Below are positions 13,220-28,532 of a stretch of 64,000 nt of DNA, piece by piece; position 1 is the first letter of the stretch; each line of letters begins with the position of its first letter. The DNA is taken from positions 14,936,698 through 15,000,697 of the forward strand of contig OZ037765.1 of assembly GCA_964035545.1 (NCBI GenBank). Reading direction: 5' to 3'. The DNA comes from Bugula neritina (taxonomy: Eukaryota; Bryozoa; Gymnolaemata; Cheilostomatida; Bugulidae). A program made the translations under genes and the position numbers. The notes beneath the pieces are model-generated. The model was not told where the DNA came from and did not search any database. It saw only the letters and a program-made list of their open reading frames with translations.

Positions 13220-13440
13220 GAAGCGTCCTGCAATATGCAGAAACGTACTGCAACATACTGAAATATACCGCAACAAACCGAAATTTATGGTATACTGAAA
13301 TATGTTGCAAACTAGTAAAATGTACTGCAACATACCGAAAATAACTGCAACTGTGCAATATAATGAAATATATTGCAAAAATACTGAAATATACTGCAAC
13401 AATTTGAAAGTTACTGTATGATACTGACATATACTGAAAC
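13220..13440 (+). repeat. Divergent, register-broken satellite segment
   Basis: About 220 bp in which units depart strongly from the consensus and the 10-bp register is lost and regained, for example around TTTATGGTATACTGAAATAT and AACTGCAACTGTGCAATATA. Near-identical copies lie at about 15,286-15,506, 20,831-21,051, 36,178-36,398, 40,646-40,866 and 42,711-42,931. Partial copies holding only the right half start near 45,604, 47,878, 49,689, 54,773, 57,049 and 58,854. It is the best landmark for tracing the duplications. Confidence 0.8.
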
Positions 13441-16359
13441 ACATTGAAACATACTGCAAGATACTGCAACATACTGAAATACACTATAACATACTGAAAT
13501 ACACTGCAACATACTGCAACATACTGCAACATACTGCAACATACTGAAATACACTGTAACATATTGAAGTACACTGCAATACATTGAAATTTACTGCACC
13601 ACACTGAAACATACAGCAACATACTGAAATACACTGTGACATACTGAAATACACTGCAACATACTGCAACATACTGCAACATACTGCAACATACTGAAAT
13701 ACACTGTAACATATTGAAATACACTGCAACGCATTGAAATATACTGCAACACAATGAAACATACGGCAACATACTGAAACATAGTGCGATTCATTGAAAT
13801 ATACTGCAACATACTGAAACATGCTGTAGCATACTGAAATACACTGCAACACATTGAAGTATACTGTAATATACAGAAATGTACTGTAACATACTGAAAC
13901 ATACGTCAACATACTGAAATGTACTGCAACATGCTGAACTATACTGCAACATACTGAAATATACTGCAACGTATCGAAGTATATTGTAATATACGGACAT
14001 CTACTGTAACATACTGAAACATACTTAAACATACTGAAATATACTTCAACATACTGAAATATACTGCAACATACTGCAACATACTGAAATACACTGGAAC
14101 ATACTGAAATACACTGCAACATACTACAACATACTGAAATACACTGGAACATACTGAAATACACTGCAAAACATTGAAATATACTGCAACATACCGAAAT
14201 ATATAGTAATCTACTGAAATATACTGTAACACATCGAAAAATACTGCAACATACTGAAATATACTGTAACACACTGAAATATACTGCAACATACTGAAAT
14301 ACATTGTAACATACTGAAATATACTGCAACATACTGCAACATACTGAAATACACTGTAACATGCTGAAATACACTGCAACATACTGCAACATACTGAAAT
14401 ACATTGGAAGATATTGAAACACACTACAACACATTGAAATATACTGCAACACACTGAAACATACAGCAGCATACTGAAATATACTGCGACACATTGAAAT
14501 ATACTGCAACATAGTTAACTATAATGCAAGATACTGCAACATTCTGAAATACACTGTGACATATTAAAATACACTGCAACATACTGCAACATACTGCAAC
14601 ATACTACAACATACTGAAATACACTGTAACATATTGAAGTGCACTGCAACACATTGAAATGTACTGCAACACACTGAAACATACGGCAACATACTGAAGT
14701 ATACTGCAACACATTGAAAAATACTGAAACATACCGAAATATATGGTAAACTACTGAAATATACTGTAACACATTGAAAAAAACTGCAACATACTGAAAT
14801 ATACTGTAACACACTGAAATATACTGCAAAATACTGAAATACACTGTAACATACTGAAATACACTGTAACACACTGAAATATACTGCAACACACTGCAAT
14901 ATACTGAAACACGCTGTAACATACTGAAATACACTGCAACATACTACAACATATTGAAATACACTGCAACACATTGAAATATACTGCAACACAATGAAAC
15001 ATACGGCAACATACTGAAACATAGTGCGACACATTGAAATATACTGCAACATACTGAAACATGCTGTAGCATACTGAAATACACTGCAACACATTGAAGT
15101 ATACTGTAATATACAGAAATGTACTGTAACATACAGAAACATACGTCAACATACTGAAATGTACTGCAACATGCTGAACTATACTGCAACATACTGAAAT
15201 ACACTGTAATATACTGAATTAAACTGCAACATACTGCAACATACTGAAATAAGCTGTAGCATACTGAAATACATTGCAGCACACTGAAGCGTCCTGCAAT
15301 ATGCAGAAACGTACTGCAACATACTGAAATATACCGCAACAAACCGAAATTTATGGTATACTGAAATATGTTGCAAACTAATAAAATGTACTGCAACATA
15401 CCGAAAATAACTGCAACTGTGCAATATAATGAAATATACTGCAAAAATACTGAAATATACTGCAACAATTTGAAAGTTACTGTATGATACTGACATATAC
15501 TGAAACACATTGAAACATACTGCAAGATACTGCAACATACTGAAATACACTATAACATACTGAAATACACTGCAACATACTGCAACATACTGCAACATAC
15601 TGCAACATACTGAATTACACTGTAACATATTGAAGTACACTGCAATACATTGAAATTTACTGCACCACACTGAAACATACAGCAACATACTGAAATACAC
15701 TGTGACATACTGAAATACACTGCAACATACTGCAACATACTGCAACATACTGCAACATACTGAAATACACTGTAACATATTGAAATACACTGCAACGCAT
15801 TGAAATATACTGCAACACAATGAAACATACGGCAACATACTGAAACATAGTGCGACACATTGAAATATACTGCAACATACTGAAACATGCTGTAGCATAC
15901 TGAAATACACTGCAACACATTGAAGTATACTGTAATATACAGAAATGTACTGTAACATACTGAAACCTACGTCAACATACTGAAATGTACTGCAACATGC
16001 TGAACTATACTGCAACATACTGAAATATACTGCAACGTATTGAAGTATATTGTAATATACGGACATCTACTGTAACATACTGAAACATACTTAAACATAC
16101 TGAAATATACTTCAACATACTGAAATATACTGCAACATACTGCAACATACTGAAATACACTGTAACATACTGAAACACACTGCAACACATCGGAATAAAC
16201 TGCAACATACCTAAATATACGGTAATATACTGAAATATACTGTTCACATTGAAAAACACTGCAACATACTGAAATTTGCTGTAGCACTGTGAAATTCACT
16301 GCAACCCACTGAAATATAGTGTAATATACGGAAATGTATTTTAACATACTGAAATATAC

Positions 16360-19300
16360 TGTAACACACTGGAATAAACTGCAAAATACTGAAATATACT
16401 GTAACATACTGAAACATACTGCAACATACCGAAATATACTGTAACATTCTGAAATATACTGCAAGATACTGCAATATACTGAAATACACTGTAACATACT
16501 GAAATACACTGCAACATACTGCAACATACTGACATACACTGGAACATACTGAAATACACTGCAACATACTAGAACATACTGAAATACATTGTAACCTACT
16601 GAAATATGCTGTAGCACACTGAAATATACTGCAACATACTGAAATATAATGCAAGTTACTACAACATACTGAAATACACTGTGATATACTGAAATACACT
16701 GCAACATACTGCAACATACTGCAACATACTGAAATACACTGTAACATATTGAAATACACTGCAACATACTGCAACATACTGCAACACACTGAAACATACG
16801 GCAACACACTCACATGTACAGCGACACATTGAAATATACTGCAACATACTGAAATATGCTGTAGCATACTGAAATACACTGCAACACACTGGAATATACG
16901 GCAACATACTGCAACATACTGAAATACACTGTAACATACTGAAATACACTGCAACATACTGCAACATACTGAAATACACTGGAACATATTGAAACACACT
17001 ACAACACATTGAAATATACTGCAACACACTGAAACATACAGCAACATACTGAAATATACTGCGACACATTGAAATATACTGCAACATACTGAAATATGCT
17101 GTAGCATACTGTAATATACTGTAACACACTGTAATATACTGCAACATACTGCAACATACTGACATACACTGGAACATACTGAAATACACTCCAATATACT
17201 ACAACATACTGAAATACACTGCAACCTACTGAAATATGCTGTAGCACACCGAAATATACTGCAACATACTGAAATATAATGCAAGTTACTACAACATACT
17301 GAAATACACTGTGACATACTGAGATACACTGCAACATACTGCAACATACTGCAACATACCGAATTACACTGTAACAAACTGAAATACACTCCAACATACT
17401 ACAACATACTGAAATACACTGTAACATATTGAAATACATCGCAACACATTGAAATATACTGCAACACACTGAAATATACTGTAACACACTGTAATATACT
17501 GCAACATACTGCAACATACTGACATACACTGGAACATACTAAAATACATGCCAACATACTACAACATACTGAAATACACTGTAACCTACTGAAATATGCT
17601 GTAGCACACTGAAATATACTGCAACATACTGAAATATAATGCAAATTACTACAACATACTGAAATACACTGTGACATACTGAGTTACACTGCAATACCTT
17701 GAAATATAGTGCAACACACTGAAAGATACGGCAACATACTGAAATATACTGCGACACATTGAAATATACTGCAGCATACTGAAATATGCTGTAGCATACT
17801 GAAATATACTGTAACACACTGAAATATACTGCAACATACTGAAATACATTCTAACATACTGAAATATACTGCAACATACTGAAATACACTGTAACACACT
17901 GAAATATACTGCAACATACTGCAACATACTGAAATACACTGTAACATACTGAAATACACTGCAACATACTGCAACATACTGAAATACACTGGAACATATT
18001 GAAACACACTACAACACATTGAAATATACTGCAACACACTGAAACATACAGCAACATACTGAAATATACTGCGACACATTGAAATATACTGCAACATAGC
18101 TAAATATAATGCAAGATACCTCAACATTCTGAAATACACTGTGACATACTGAAATACACTGCAACATACTTCAACATACTGCAACATACTGCAACATACT
18201 GAAATACACTGTAACATATTGAAGTGCACTGCAACACATTGAAACATACTGCAACAAACTGAAACATACGACAACATACTGAAATATACTGCAACACATT
18301 GAAATATACTGCAACATAGTCAAATATAATGCAAGATACTGTAACATTCTGAAACACACTGTGAGATACTGAAATACACTGCAACATACTGCAACATACT
18401 GCAACATACTGCAACATACTGAAATACACTGTAACATATTGAAGTACACTGCAACACATTGAAATATACTGCAACACACTGAAACATACTGCAACATACT
18501 GAAATATACTGCAACATATCGAAGTATATCGTAATATACGGACATGCACTGTAACATACTGAAACATACTGAAACATACCGAAATATACTTCAACATACT
18601 AAAATATACTGCAACATACTGCAACATACTGAAATACACTGTAACATACTGAAATACACTGCAACACATCGGAATAAATTGCAACATACCTAAATATACG
18701 GAAATATACTGAAACATACTGCTCACATTGAAAAACACTGCAACATACTGAAATTTGCTGTAGCACAATGAAATTCACTTCAACCCACTGAAATATAGTG
18801 TAATATACGGAAATGTACTTTAACATACTGAAATATACTGCAACACATTGACATATACTGCAACACACTGAAACATACGGCAACATATTGAATTATACTG
18901 CAACACATTGAAACATACTGCAACACACTGAAACATACGGCAACATACTGAAATATACTGCAACATACTGCAACGTACTGAAATACACTGTAAAGTACTG
19001 AAATACACAGCAACATACTGCAACATACTGCAACATACTGAAATAAGCTGTAACATATTGAATTACACTGCAACACATTGAAATATACTGCAACACACTG
19101 AAACATACGGCAACATACTGAAATATACTGCAACACACTGAAACATACGGCAACATAGTGAAATATACTGCAAAACATTGAAATATACTGCTACATACTG
19201 AAACATGCTGTAGCATACTGAAATACACTGCAACACACTGAAGTATACTGTAATATACAGAAATGTACTGTAACATACTGAAACATACGTCAACATACTG

Positions 19301-22300
19301 AAATGTACTCCAACATGCTGAACTATACTGCAACATACTGAAATACACTCTAATATACTGAATTAAACTGCAACACATTGTAATATACTGCAACATACTG
19401 AATCATACGGCAACATACTGAAATATACTGCAACACATTGAAATATACTGCAACATATTGAAATATGCTGTAGCACCCTGAAATTCACTGCAACTTACTG
19501 AAATATAGTGTAATATACGGAATTGTACTGTAACCTACTGAAATATACTGTAACACACTGAAATATGCAGTCACATACTGAAATATACTGTAAATTACTA
19601 GAATTATACTGCAACATACTGCAACATACTGAAATACACTGTAACCTACTGATATACACTGCAATATAGTACAACATACTGAAATACACTGTAACATATT
19701 GAAATACGCTGCAACACATTGAAATATACTGCAACCTACCGAAATATATGGTAAACTGCTGAAATATACCGTAACACATCAAAAAATACTGCAACATACT
19801 GAAATATACTGTAACACACTGAAATATACTGCAACTTACTGAAATACATTGTAACATACTGAAATATACTGCAACATACTGCAACATACTGAAATACACT
19901 GTAACATACTGATATACACTGCTATATACTACAACATACTGAAATACACTGTAACATATTGAAATACGCTGCAAAACATTGAAATATACTGCAACATACC
20001 GAACTATATAGTAAACTACTGAAATATACTGTAACACATCGAAAAATACTGCAACATACTGAAATACATTGTAACATACTGCAACATTCTGAAATACACT
20101 GTGACATATTGAAATACACTGCAACATACTGCAACATACTGCAACATACTACAACATACTGAAATACACTGTAACATATTGAAGTGCACTGCAACACATT
20201 GAAATATACTGCAACACACTGAAACATACAGCAACATACTGAAGTATACTGCAACACATTGAGAAATACTGCAACATACCGAAATATATGGTAAACTACT
20301 GAAATATACTGTAACACATTGAAAAAAACTGCAACATACTGAAATATACTGTAACACACTGAAATATACTGCAAAATACTGAAATACACTGTAACATACT
20401 GAAATACACTGTAACACACTGAAATATACTGCAACACACTGCAATATACTGAAACACGCTGTAACATACTGAAATACACTGCAACATACTACAACATATT
20501 GAAATACACTGCAACACATTGAAATATACTGCAACACAATGAAACATACGGCAACATACTGAAACATAGTGCGACACATTGAAATATACTGCAACATACT
20601 GAAACATGCTGTAGCATACTGAAATACACTGCAACACATTGAAGTATACTGTAATATACAGAAATGTACTGTAACATACAGAAACATACGTCAACATACT
20701 GAAATGTACTGCAACATGCTGAACTATACTGCAACATACTGAAATACACTGTAATATACTGAATTAAACTGCAACATACTGCAACATACTGAAATAAGCT
20801 GTAGCATACTGAAATACATTGCAGCACACTGAAGCGTCCTGCAATATGCGGAAACGTACTGCAACATACTGAAATATACCGCAACAAACCGAAATTTATG
20901 GTATACTGAAATATGTTGCAAACTAGTAAAATGTACTGCAACATACCGAAAATAACTGCAACTGTGCAATATAATGAAATATACTGCAAAAATACTGAAA
21001 TATACTGCAACAATTTGAAAGTTACTGTTTGATACTGACATATACTGAAACACATTGAAACATACTGCAAGATACTGCAACATACTGAAATACACTATAA
21101 CATACTGAAATACACTGCAACATACTGCAACATACTGCAACATACTGCAACATACTGAAATACACTGTAACATATTGAAGTACACTGCAATACATTGAAA
21201 TTTACTGCACCACACTGAAACATACAGCAACATACTGAAATACACTGTGACATACTGAAATACACTGCAACATACTGCAACATACTGCAACATACTGCAA
21301 CATACTGAAATACACTGTAACATATTGAAATACACTGCAACGCATTGAAATATACTGCAACACAATGAAACATACGGCAACATACTGAAACATAGTGCGA
21401 CACATTGAAATATACTGCAACATACTGAAACATGCTGTAGCATACTGAAATACACTGCAACACATTGAAGTATACTGTAATATACAGAAATGTACTGTAA
21501 CATACTGAAACATACGTCAACATACTGAAATGTACTGCAACATGCTGAACTATACTGCAACATACTGAAATATACTGCAACGTATCGAAGTATATTGTAA
21601 TATACGGACATCTACTGTAACATACTGAAACATACTTAAACATACTGAAATATACTTCACCATACTGAAATATACTGCAACATACTGCAACATACTGAAA
21701 TACACTGGAACATACTGAAATACACTGCAACATACTACAACATACTGAAATACACTGGAACATACTGAAATACACTGCAAAACATTGAAATATACTGCAA
21801 CATACCGAAATATATAGTAATCTACTGAAATATACTGTAACACATCGAAAAATACTGCAACATACTGAAATATACAGTAACACACTGAAATATACTGCAA
21901 CATACCGAAATACATTGTAACATACTGAAATATACTGCAACATACTGCAACATACTGAAATACACTGTAACATGCTGAAATACACTGCAACATACTGCAA
22001 CATACTGAAATACATTGGAACATATTGAAACACACTACAACACATTGAAATATACTGCAACACACTGAAACATACAGCAACATACTGAAATATACTGCGA
22101 CACATTGAAATATACTGCAACATAGTTAACTATAATGCAAGATACTGCAACATTCTGAAATACACTGTGACATATTAAAATACACTGCAACATACTGCAA
22201 CATACTGCAACATACTACAACATACTGAAATACACTGTAACATATTGAAGTGCGCTGCAACACATTGAAATGTACTGCAACACACTGAAACATACGGCAA

Positions 22301-22301
22301 C
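16360..22301 (+). repeat. 6-kb duplication block, second copy
   Basis: Partner of 8,680-14,690 with the indels listed there. It overlaps the block beginning at 18,629 that is copied again at 33,976, so parts of this sequence exist at least three times in the window. Confidence 0.8.
17138..18147 (+). repeat. Three-copy block of about 1 kb (copy 3)
   Basis: Third member, 7,680 bp from copy 2 with no net length change between them. It shares the same sequence of rare monomers. Confidence 0.78.
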
Positions 22302-25073
22302 ATGCTGAACTATACTGCAACATACTGAAATACACTGTAATATACTGAATTAAACTGCAACACATTGTAATATACTGCAACATACTGAATCATACGGCAA
22401 CATACTGAAATATACTGCAACACATTGAAATATACTGCAACATATTGAAATATGCTGTAGCACCCTGAAATTCACTGCAACTTACTGAAATATAGTGTAA
22501 TATACGGAATTGTACTGTAACCTACTGAAATATACTGTAACACACTGAAATATGCAGTCACATACTGAAATATACTGTAAATTACTAGAATTATACTGCA
22601 ACATACTGCAACATACTGAAATACACTGTAACCTACTGATATACACTGCAATATAGTACAACATACTGAAATACACTGTAACATATTGAAATACGCTGCA
22701 ACACATTGAAACATACTGCAACAAACTGAAACATACGACAACATACTGACATATACTGCAACACATTGAAATATACTGCAACATAGTCAAATATAATGCA
22801 AGATACTGTAACATTCTGAAACACACTGTGAGATACTGAAACACACTGCAACATACTGCAACATACTGCAACATACTGCAACATACTGAAATACACTGTA
22901 ACATATTGAAGTACACTGCAACACATTGAAATATACTGCAACACACTGAAACATACTGCAACATACTGAAATATACTGCAACATATCGAAGTATATCGTA
23001 ATATACGGACATGCACTGTAACATACTGAAACATACTGAAACATACCGAAATATACTTCAACATACTAAAATATACTGCAACATACTGCAACATACCGAA
23101 ATACACTGTAACATACTGAAATACACTGCAACACATCGGAATAAATTGCAACATACCTAAATATACGGAAATATACTGAAACATACTGCTCACATTGAAA
23201 AACACTGCAACATACTGAAATTTGCTGTAGCACAATGAAATTCACTGCAACCCACTGAAATATAGTGTAATATACGGAAATGTACTTTAACATACTGAAA
23301 TATACTGCAACACATTGACATATACTGCAACACACTGAAACATACGGCAACATATTGAAATATACTGCAACACATTGAAACATACTGCAACACACTGAAA
23401 CATACGGCAACATACTGAAATATACTGCAACATACTGCAACGTACTGAAATACACTGTAAGGTACTGAAATACACAGCAACATACTGCAACATACTGCAA
23501 CATACTGAAATAAGCTGTAACATATTGAATTACACTGCAACACATTGAAATATACTGCAACACACTGAAACATACGGCAACATACTGAAATATACTGCAA
23601 CACACTGAAACATACGGCAACATAGTGAAATATACTGCAAAACATTGAAATATACTGCTACATACTGAAACATGCTGTAGCATACTGAAATACACTGCAA
23701 CACACTGAAGTATACTGTAATATACAGAAATGTACTGTAACATACTGAAACATACGTCAACATACTGAAATGTACTCCAACATGCTGAACTATACTGCAA
23801 CATACTGAAATACACTCTAATATACTGAATTAAACTGCAACACATTGTAATATACTGCAACATACTGAATCATACGGCAACATACTGAAATATACTGCAA
23901 CACATTGAAATATACTGCAACATACTGAAATATGCTGTAGCACCCTGAAATTCACTGCAACTTACTGAAATATAGTGTAATATACGGAATTGTACTGTAA
24001 CCTACTGAAATATACTGTAACACACTGAAATATGCAGTCACATACTGAAATATACTGTAAATTACTAGAATTATACTGCAACATACTGCAACATACTGAA
24101 ATACACTGTAACCTACTGATATACACTGCAATATAGTACAACATACTGAAATGCACTGTAACATATTGAAATACGCTGCAACACATTGAAATATACTGCA
24201 ACCTACCGAAATATATGGTAAACTGCTGAAATATACCGTAACACATCAAAAAATACTGCAACATACTGAAATATACTGTAACACACTGAAATATACTGCA
24301 ACTTACTGAAATACATTGTAACATACTGAAATATACTGCAACATACTGCAACATACTGAAATACACTGTAACATACTGATATACACTGCTATATACTACA
24401 ACATACTGAAATACACTGTAACATATTGAAATACGCTGCAAAACATTGAAATATACTGCAACATACCGAACTATATAGTAAACTACTGAAATATACTGTA
24501 ACACATCGAAAAATACTGCAACATACTGAAATACATTGTAACATACTGCAACATTCTGAAATACACTGTGACATATTGAAATACACTGCAACATACTGCA
24601 ACATACTGCAACATACTACAACATACTGAAATACACTGTAACATATTGAAGTGCACTGCAACACATTGAAATATACTGCAACACACTGAAACATACAGCA
24701 ACATACTGAAGTATACTGCAACACATTGAGAAATACTGCAACATACCGAAATATATGGTAAACTACTGAAATATACTGTAACACATTGAAAAAAACTGCA
24801 ACATACTGAAATATACTGTAACACACTGAAATATACTGCAAAATACTGAAATACACTGTAACATACTGAAATACACTGTAACACACTGAAATATACTGCA
24901 ACACACTGCAATATACTGAAACACGCTGTAACATACTGAAATACACTGCAACATACTACAACATATTGAAATACACTGCAACACATTGAAATATACTGCA
25001 ACACAATGAAACATACGGCAACATACTGAAACATAGTGCGACACATTGAAATATACTGCAACATACTGAAACA
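18629..25073 (+). repeat. 6.4-kb duplication block, first copy
   Basis: Matches 33,976-40,420 at a constant offset of 15,347 bp, with no net length change over about 6,445 bp. Anchors checked at 18,719, 19,495, 20,489, 21,550, 22,482, 23,530 and 24,389 all give the same offset. Similarity stops at 25,073, where this copy jumps forward by about 546 bp relative to the sequence around 20,600-21,150. Confidence 0.85.
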
Positions 25074-25646
25074 TACTGAAATACACTGTAACATATTGAA
25101 GTACACTGCAATACATTGAAATTTACTGCACCACACTGAAACATACAGCAACATACTGAAATACACTGTGACATACTGAAATACACTGCAACATACTGCA
25201 ACATACTGCAACATACTGCAACATACTGAAATACACTGTAACATATTGAAATACACTGCAACGCATTGAAATATACTGCAACACAATGAAACATACGGCA
25301 ACATACTGAAACATAGTGCGACACATTGAAATATACTGCAACATACTGAAACATGCTGTAGCATACTGAAATACACTGCAACACATTGAAGTATACTGTA
25401 ATATACAGAAATGTACTGTAACATACTGAAACATACGTCAACATACTGAAATGTACTGCAACATGCTGAACTATACTGCAACATACTGAAATATACTGCA
25501 ACGTATCGAAGTATATTGTAATATACGGACATCTACTGTAACATACTGAAACATACTTAAACATACTGAAATATACTTCAACATACTGAAATATACTGCA
25601 ACATACTGCAACACACTGAAATACACTGGAACATACTGAAATACAC

Positions 25647-25970
25647 CACAGTTGGTTTAAGGTCATACTTTTCATTTTCTGGCTCTTTGCCAGGTGCTTT
25701 ATGTTCTATATGAACAATGTTCCACTGATAGCTCGAACAGGTTGAATGTCACAAGAACAAAAAAAATATGAAAAGATAAAGAAACTTATGTTCTCCAATA
25801 TACTTTTTTATTTTTTTCAAAAGCCAATTCATGTTTAAGTTATAGCTTGTTGAAAAACATAGTCCCCCTTCCACATTCTTTTCAATTTATACGCTCCTGA
25901 CTTGTTATTGTGTCTCAATATGCCTTGTATTTGAGTGCTTGTTAGTCTCGCTTCACTAACTTTGCCTATA
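25647..25970 (-). mobile_element. Transposon copy C, right-end part (inverted)
   Basis: These 324 bp are the reverse complement of the right end of the family. They begin CACAGTTGGTTTAAGGTCAT and stop in mid-element at ...GCCTATA, where copy B starts. The outer flank is AC at 25645-25646, matched by AC at 30784-30785 after the other end. The continuation of this copy is at 28533-30783. Without copy B and one TA, the two parts form one inverted element of about 2,575 bp. It has no coding capacity. Confidence 0.9.
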
Positions 25971-26136
25971 CACAGTTAGTTTAAGGTCATTACTTTCCAG
26001 ATTCAAGCACTGCTTTATGTTATATATAAACGGTTTCCAGGGGATAGCTCGAACAGTTTTTGTCTCACATTAACAAATTTTACATGAAAAGATAGCTCTT
26101 GCATTCCTCTTTCATATACTTTTTTAATTTTTCAAT
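25971..26136 (+). repeat. Left terminal inverted repeat of copy B
   Basis: About 166 bp, the imperfect inverted partner of 28357-28530. It carries one change in the outermost ten bases compared with copies A and C. Confidence 0.83.
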
Positions 26137-26866
26137 AAAAATTTTTCTGAGAAAGTTGTTGCATAATAAGTAAAATTTTATACCCTCCATGTTCCACTGC
26201 TGTAGCACAGGGGATTCATTTTATAAAGTCTAAAAGTTAAACTTGACATTCCTTGATATGTTTTCTCTAATATACTTTCTTTGTTTTTTGAAATTCTGTT
26301 TATGCTCTTCACAATTTGGTAAAAACATACACCATTTTGCAAGTTTCACTGCAATTTTCTAAATTCTTCATATGGTGGTTCTAGCTACGCTCCTGTGACT
26401 AATTATAACATTCCTAGTACGTTTGCCGCTCTGCGCTATCACAATAACATATAGTACCCTCTCGCACAAATTGGCAATCTATTGGATTTCTGCCAAGATA
26501 ATGTTCCCTGTTTTACATTAGCACTTAGCTGAATCATCTCACTATGTTACAATAATATATTGAAAATGCCTCAGCACAACATAATTCTTTGTTTGGCAGA
26601 GTTAATTTCAGCTAAATCACTTCACTTTGCAGTCTTGTCAGTAAAGGTCTGTCTATAGCACCGCAGGTGTACTTTCAGTTTCTCTAATTCACATATGATT
26701 ATTTTAAGTACATTGTATTCTATAAGATCAATTTAAGGTTTAGTCCAGCGTTCAGTATCTAATTATTATGCATGTATGTTGTCTTACTGTTGAACAAAAG
26801 TTAAAAAAAAAACTTTACACTTATAGCCATATTTATTATACATGCGGAGGATTTGCATAAATTGAC

Positions 26867-26947
26867 AAAAAAAATTGCAACAAAACAAGGTTGAACCATG
26901 ACCATCCAACTCGTCGCTGACGCCTCTAACCTCTGGACCACGCAGTC
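26867..26947 (-). ncRNA. tRNA-like segment with T8 stop in copy B
   Basis: On the - strand the A box is at 26927-26940 (TGGTCCAGAGGTTA) and the B box at 26888-26897. A run of eight T follows at 26867-26874. The unit from just before the A box to the T run is about the size of a tRNA transcript. Stem pairing is poor, so a working tRNA is unlikely. Confidence 0.5.
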
Positions 26948-28356
26948 ATCGTTAATGAAACGCGCACTATATGAGTCACTATCATTACATAAATATTTCG
27001 CGCGCAAACGGGTTATAATTATTAGGCTGTCAATTCATGTTGATAGCAGTCAACTGTTGCAATAGTCTCGGGTTACTAGCAAAGCTAATGGTTTTGAACA
27101 AATAACCCAAAAGTTTAAAAATAAGTAGCTTGCGTATTACTAGCTACAAAAACAGGTCTGAAATAGACTGGTAAAGCAAGCTCTTATTGTAGAGTTTGCA
27201 GATGTGCTCTAAAATAAAACTTAAACTGTATGCTATTACATAAGTATTTGTATGCGAGAGATAAATGGACATTACTGAGTTTCTGGAAAACAACATACTT
27301 GAAGTTAACTTTGACAATGGTGTGTTATTTTCATCATAGCTAGCCTATAGCATAAATCTCTAATCATATGAATCTTTATGAAGCCCACAGCTTATGTAAG
27401 GGTGGCAATGTAATTTGAAATGAACAATTATGTTGCTGCATTGTGTCTAAGGTATATTAGAGAGCAGAATTTGGTTTTACTAGCCTACCCCAACGGCATT
27501 CTACAATGCAGCTTATATGCTGGCAGTTGTAATAAGTACTGCCAATAGCAAGGTTACTATCACTGCTAGCTCTGTGCAGTATGTAACCTCTTGAATAATT
27601 GCGCCAATTTTAAACTCTTGGAAGTTGGCCAAGTTATCATATCGCAGCCAGCCACCGGAGACAAAGCATCAGAGCTATTCATATAATATTATACTGACGC
27701 ACTTGGTAGCAGAGTGGCTAATCTAATATAGTTCATAGTTCAACACCCTTTACTTTGGGAATACAGCCTCTTTTTTTAGGTTTACCTTACAAAGCATGAA
27801 AATATCTAAACTGATATTCTGATAATTTAGAGGTACATTTTGAAAACTAGGTTAATTGCACTTGTTTGCACAACAACAATAATAAAATAGATATTATGCA
27901 GTATAATAAAAACACACATAATACTATATAATATATTATAATGATAATAATATAATATTATAAGTACCATTACTGCATTTTATAAATCACATGGTTGCCA
28001 AAAAAATGTATCACAAATTTTGTAATTATACATCAAAAATAGAACTAGCTAGGCAGCAGGTTAGAATAGAGTAAATTTTTAAAACATGAAATCATGATTT
28101 GACTATTGTTTTATTTAGGCCAACCAACCTAGGAATACAAGATTGGGTTTTAGCTGACAGTTTATAACATTTAGCTTTTGAGCCAGCAGCACTGGCACTT
28201 GTGAAGTATAGGCGAAGTTAGTGAAGCGAGACTAACAAGCACTCAAATACAAGGCATATTGAGACACAATAACAAGTCAGGAGCGTATAAATTGAAAAGA
28301 ATGTGGAAGGGGGACTATGTTTTTCAACAAGCTATAACTTAAACATGAATTGGCTT

Positions 28357-28530
28357 TTGAAAAAAATAAAAAAGTATATTGGAGAACATAAATTTCTTTA
28401 TCTTTTCATATTTTTTTTGTTCCTGTGACATTCAACCTGTTCGAGCTATCAGTGGAACATTGTTCATATAGAACATAAAGCACCTGGCAAAGAGCCAGAA
28501 AATGAAAAGTATGACCTTAAACCAACTGTG
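28357..28530 (-). repeat. Right terminal inverted repeat of copy B
   Basis: Imperfect inverted partner of 25971-26136, ending ACCAACTGTG and followed directly by the TA duplication. Confidence 0.83.
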
Positions 28531-28532
28531 TA
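28531..28532. other. Target-site duplication TA, right of copy B
   Basis: Second copy of the TA found at 25969-25970. The two mark the insertion of copy B into copy C. Confidence 0.85.

Larger units (their letters stand above)
8680..14690 (+). repeat. 6-kb duplication block, first copy
   Basis: Matches 16,360-22,301. The offset is 7,680 bp on the left and falls to 7,650 after a 30-bp (three-unit) difference near 10,915. It reaches 7,611 after a 40-bp difference near 12,400 and a single-base difference near 12,715. The indels are nearly all whole multiples of 10 bp. Edges are approximate. Confidence 0.8.
7932..25646 (+). repeat. 10-bp satellite array, segment 2
   Basis: Continuation of the same 10-bp array directly after copy A. 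The first unit continues the one interrupted at 5,390. Units are again TGHAAYAYAC, all in one orientation. Register breaks occur near 8,450 (+2), 11,070 (one 9-bp unit), 11,945 (one 11-bp unit), 12,715 and 13,290. Several of these recur at matching positions in duplicated blocks. No gene, RNA gene or other mobile element is visible. The segment ends at the AC duplication (25645-25646) in front of the transposon complex. Confidence 0.96.
25971..28530 (+). mobile_element. Transposon copy B, nested in copy C (2,560 bp)
   Basis: A complete forward copy, starting CACAGTTAGT (one base changed from the family end) and finishing ACCAACTGTG. It sits inside copy C, with TA on both sides (25969-25970 and 28531-28532). 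The uninterrupted sequence ...CCTATACTTCAC... is seen inverted in copy A near 7,606-7,614, so TA is a true 2-bp duplication. Three visible indels relative to copy A account exactly for the 19-bp length difference: a 20-bp gain near 26,650, one GTTT fewer near 26,592 and three extra bases near 27,873. The longest open frame (26801-27007, - strand) starts at TTG and is not convincing. Non-autonomous. Confidence 0.92.
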
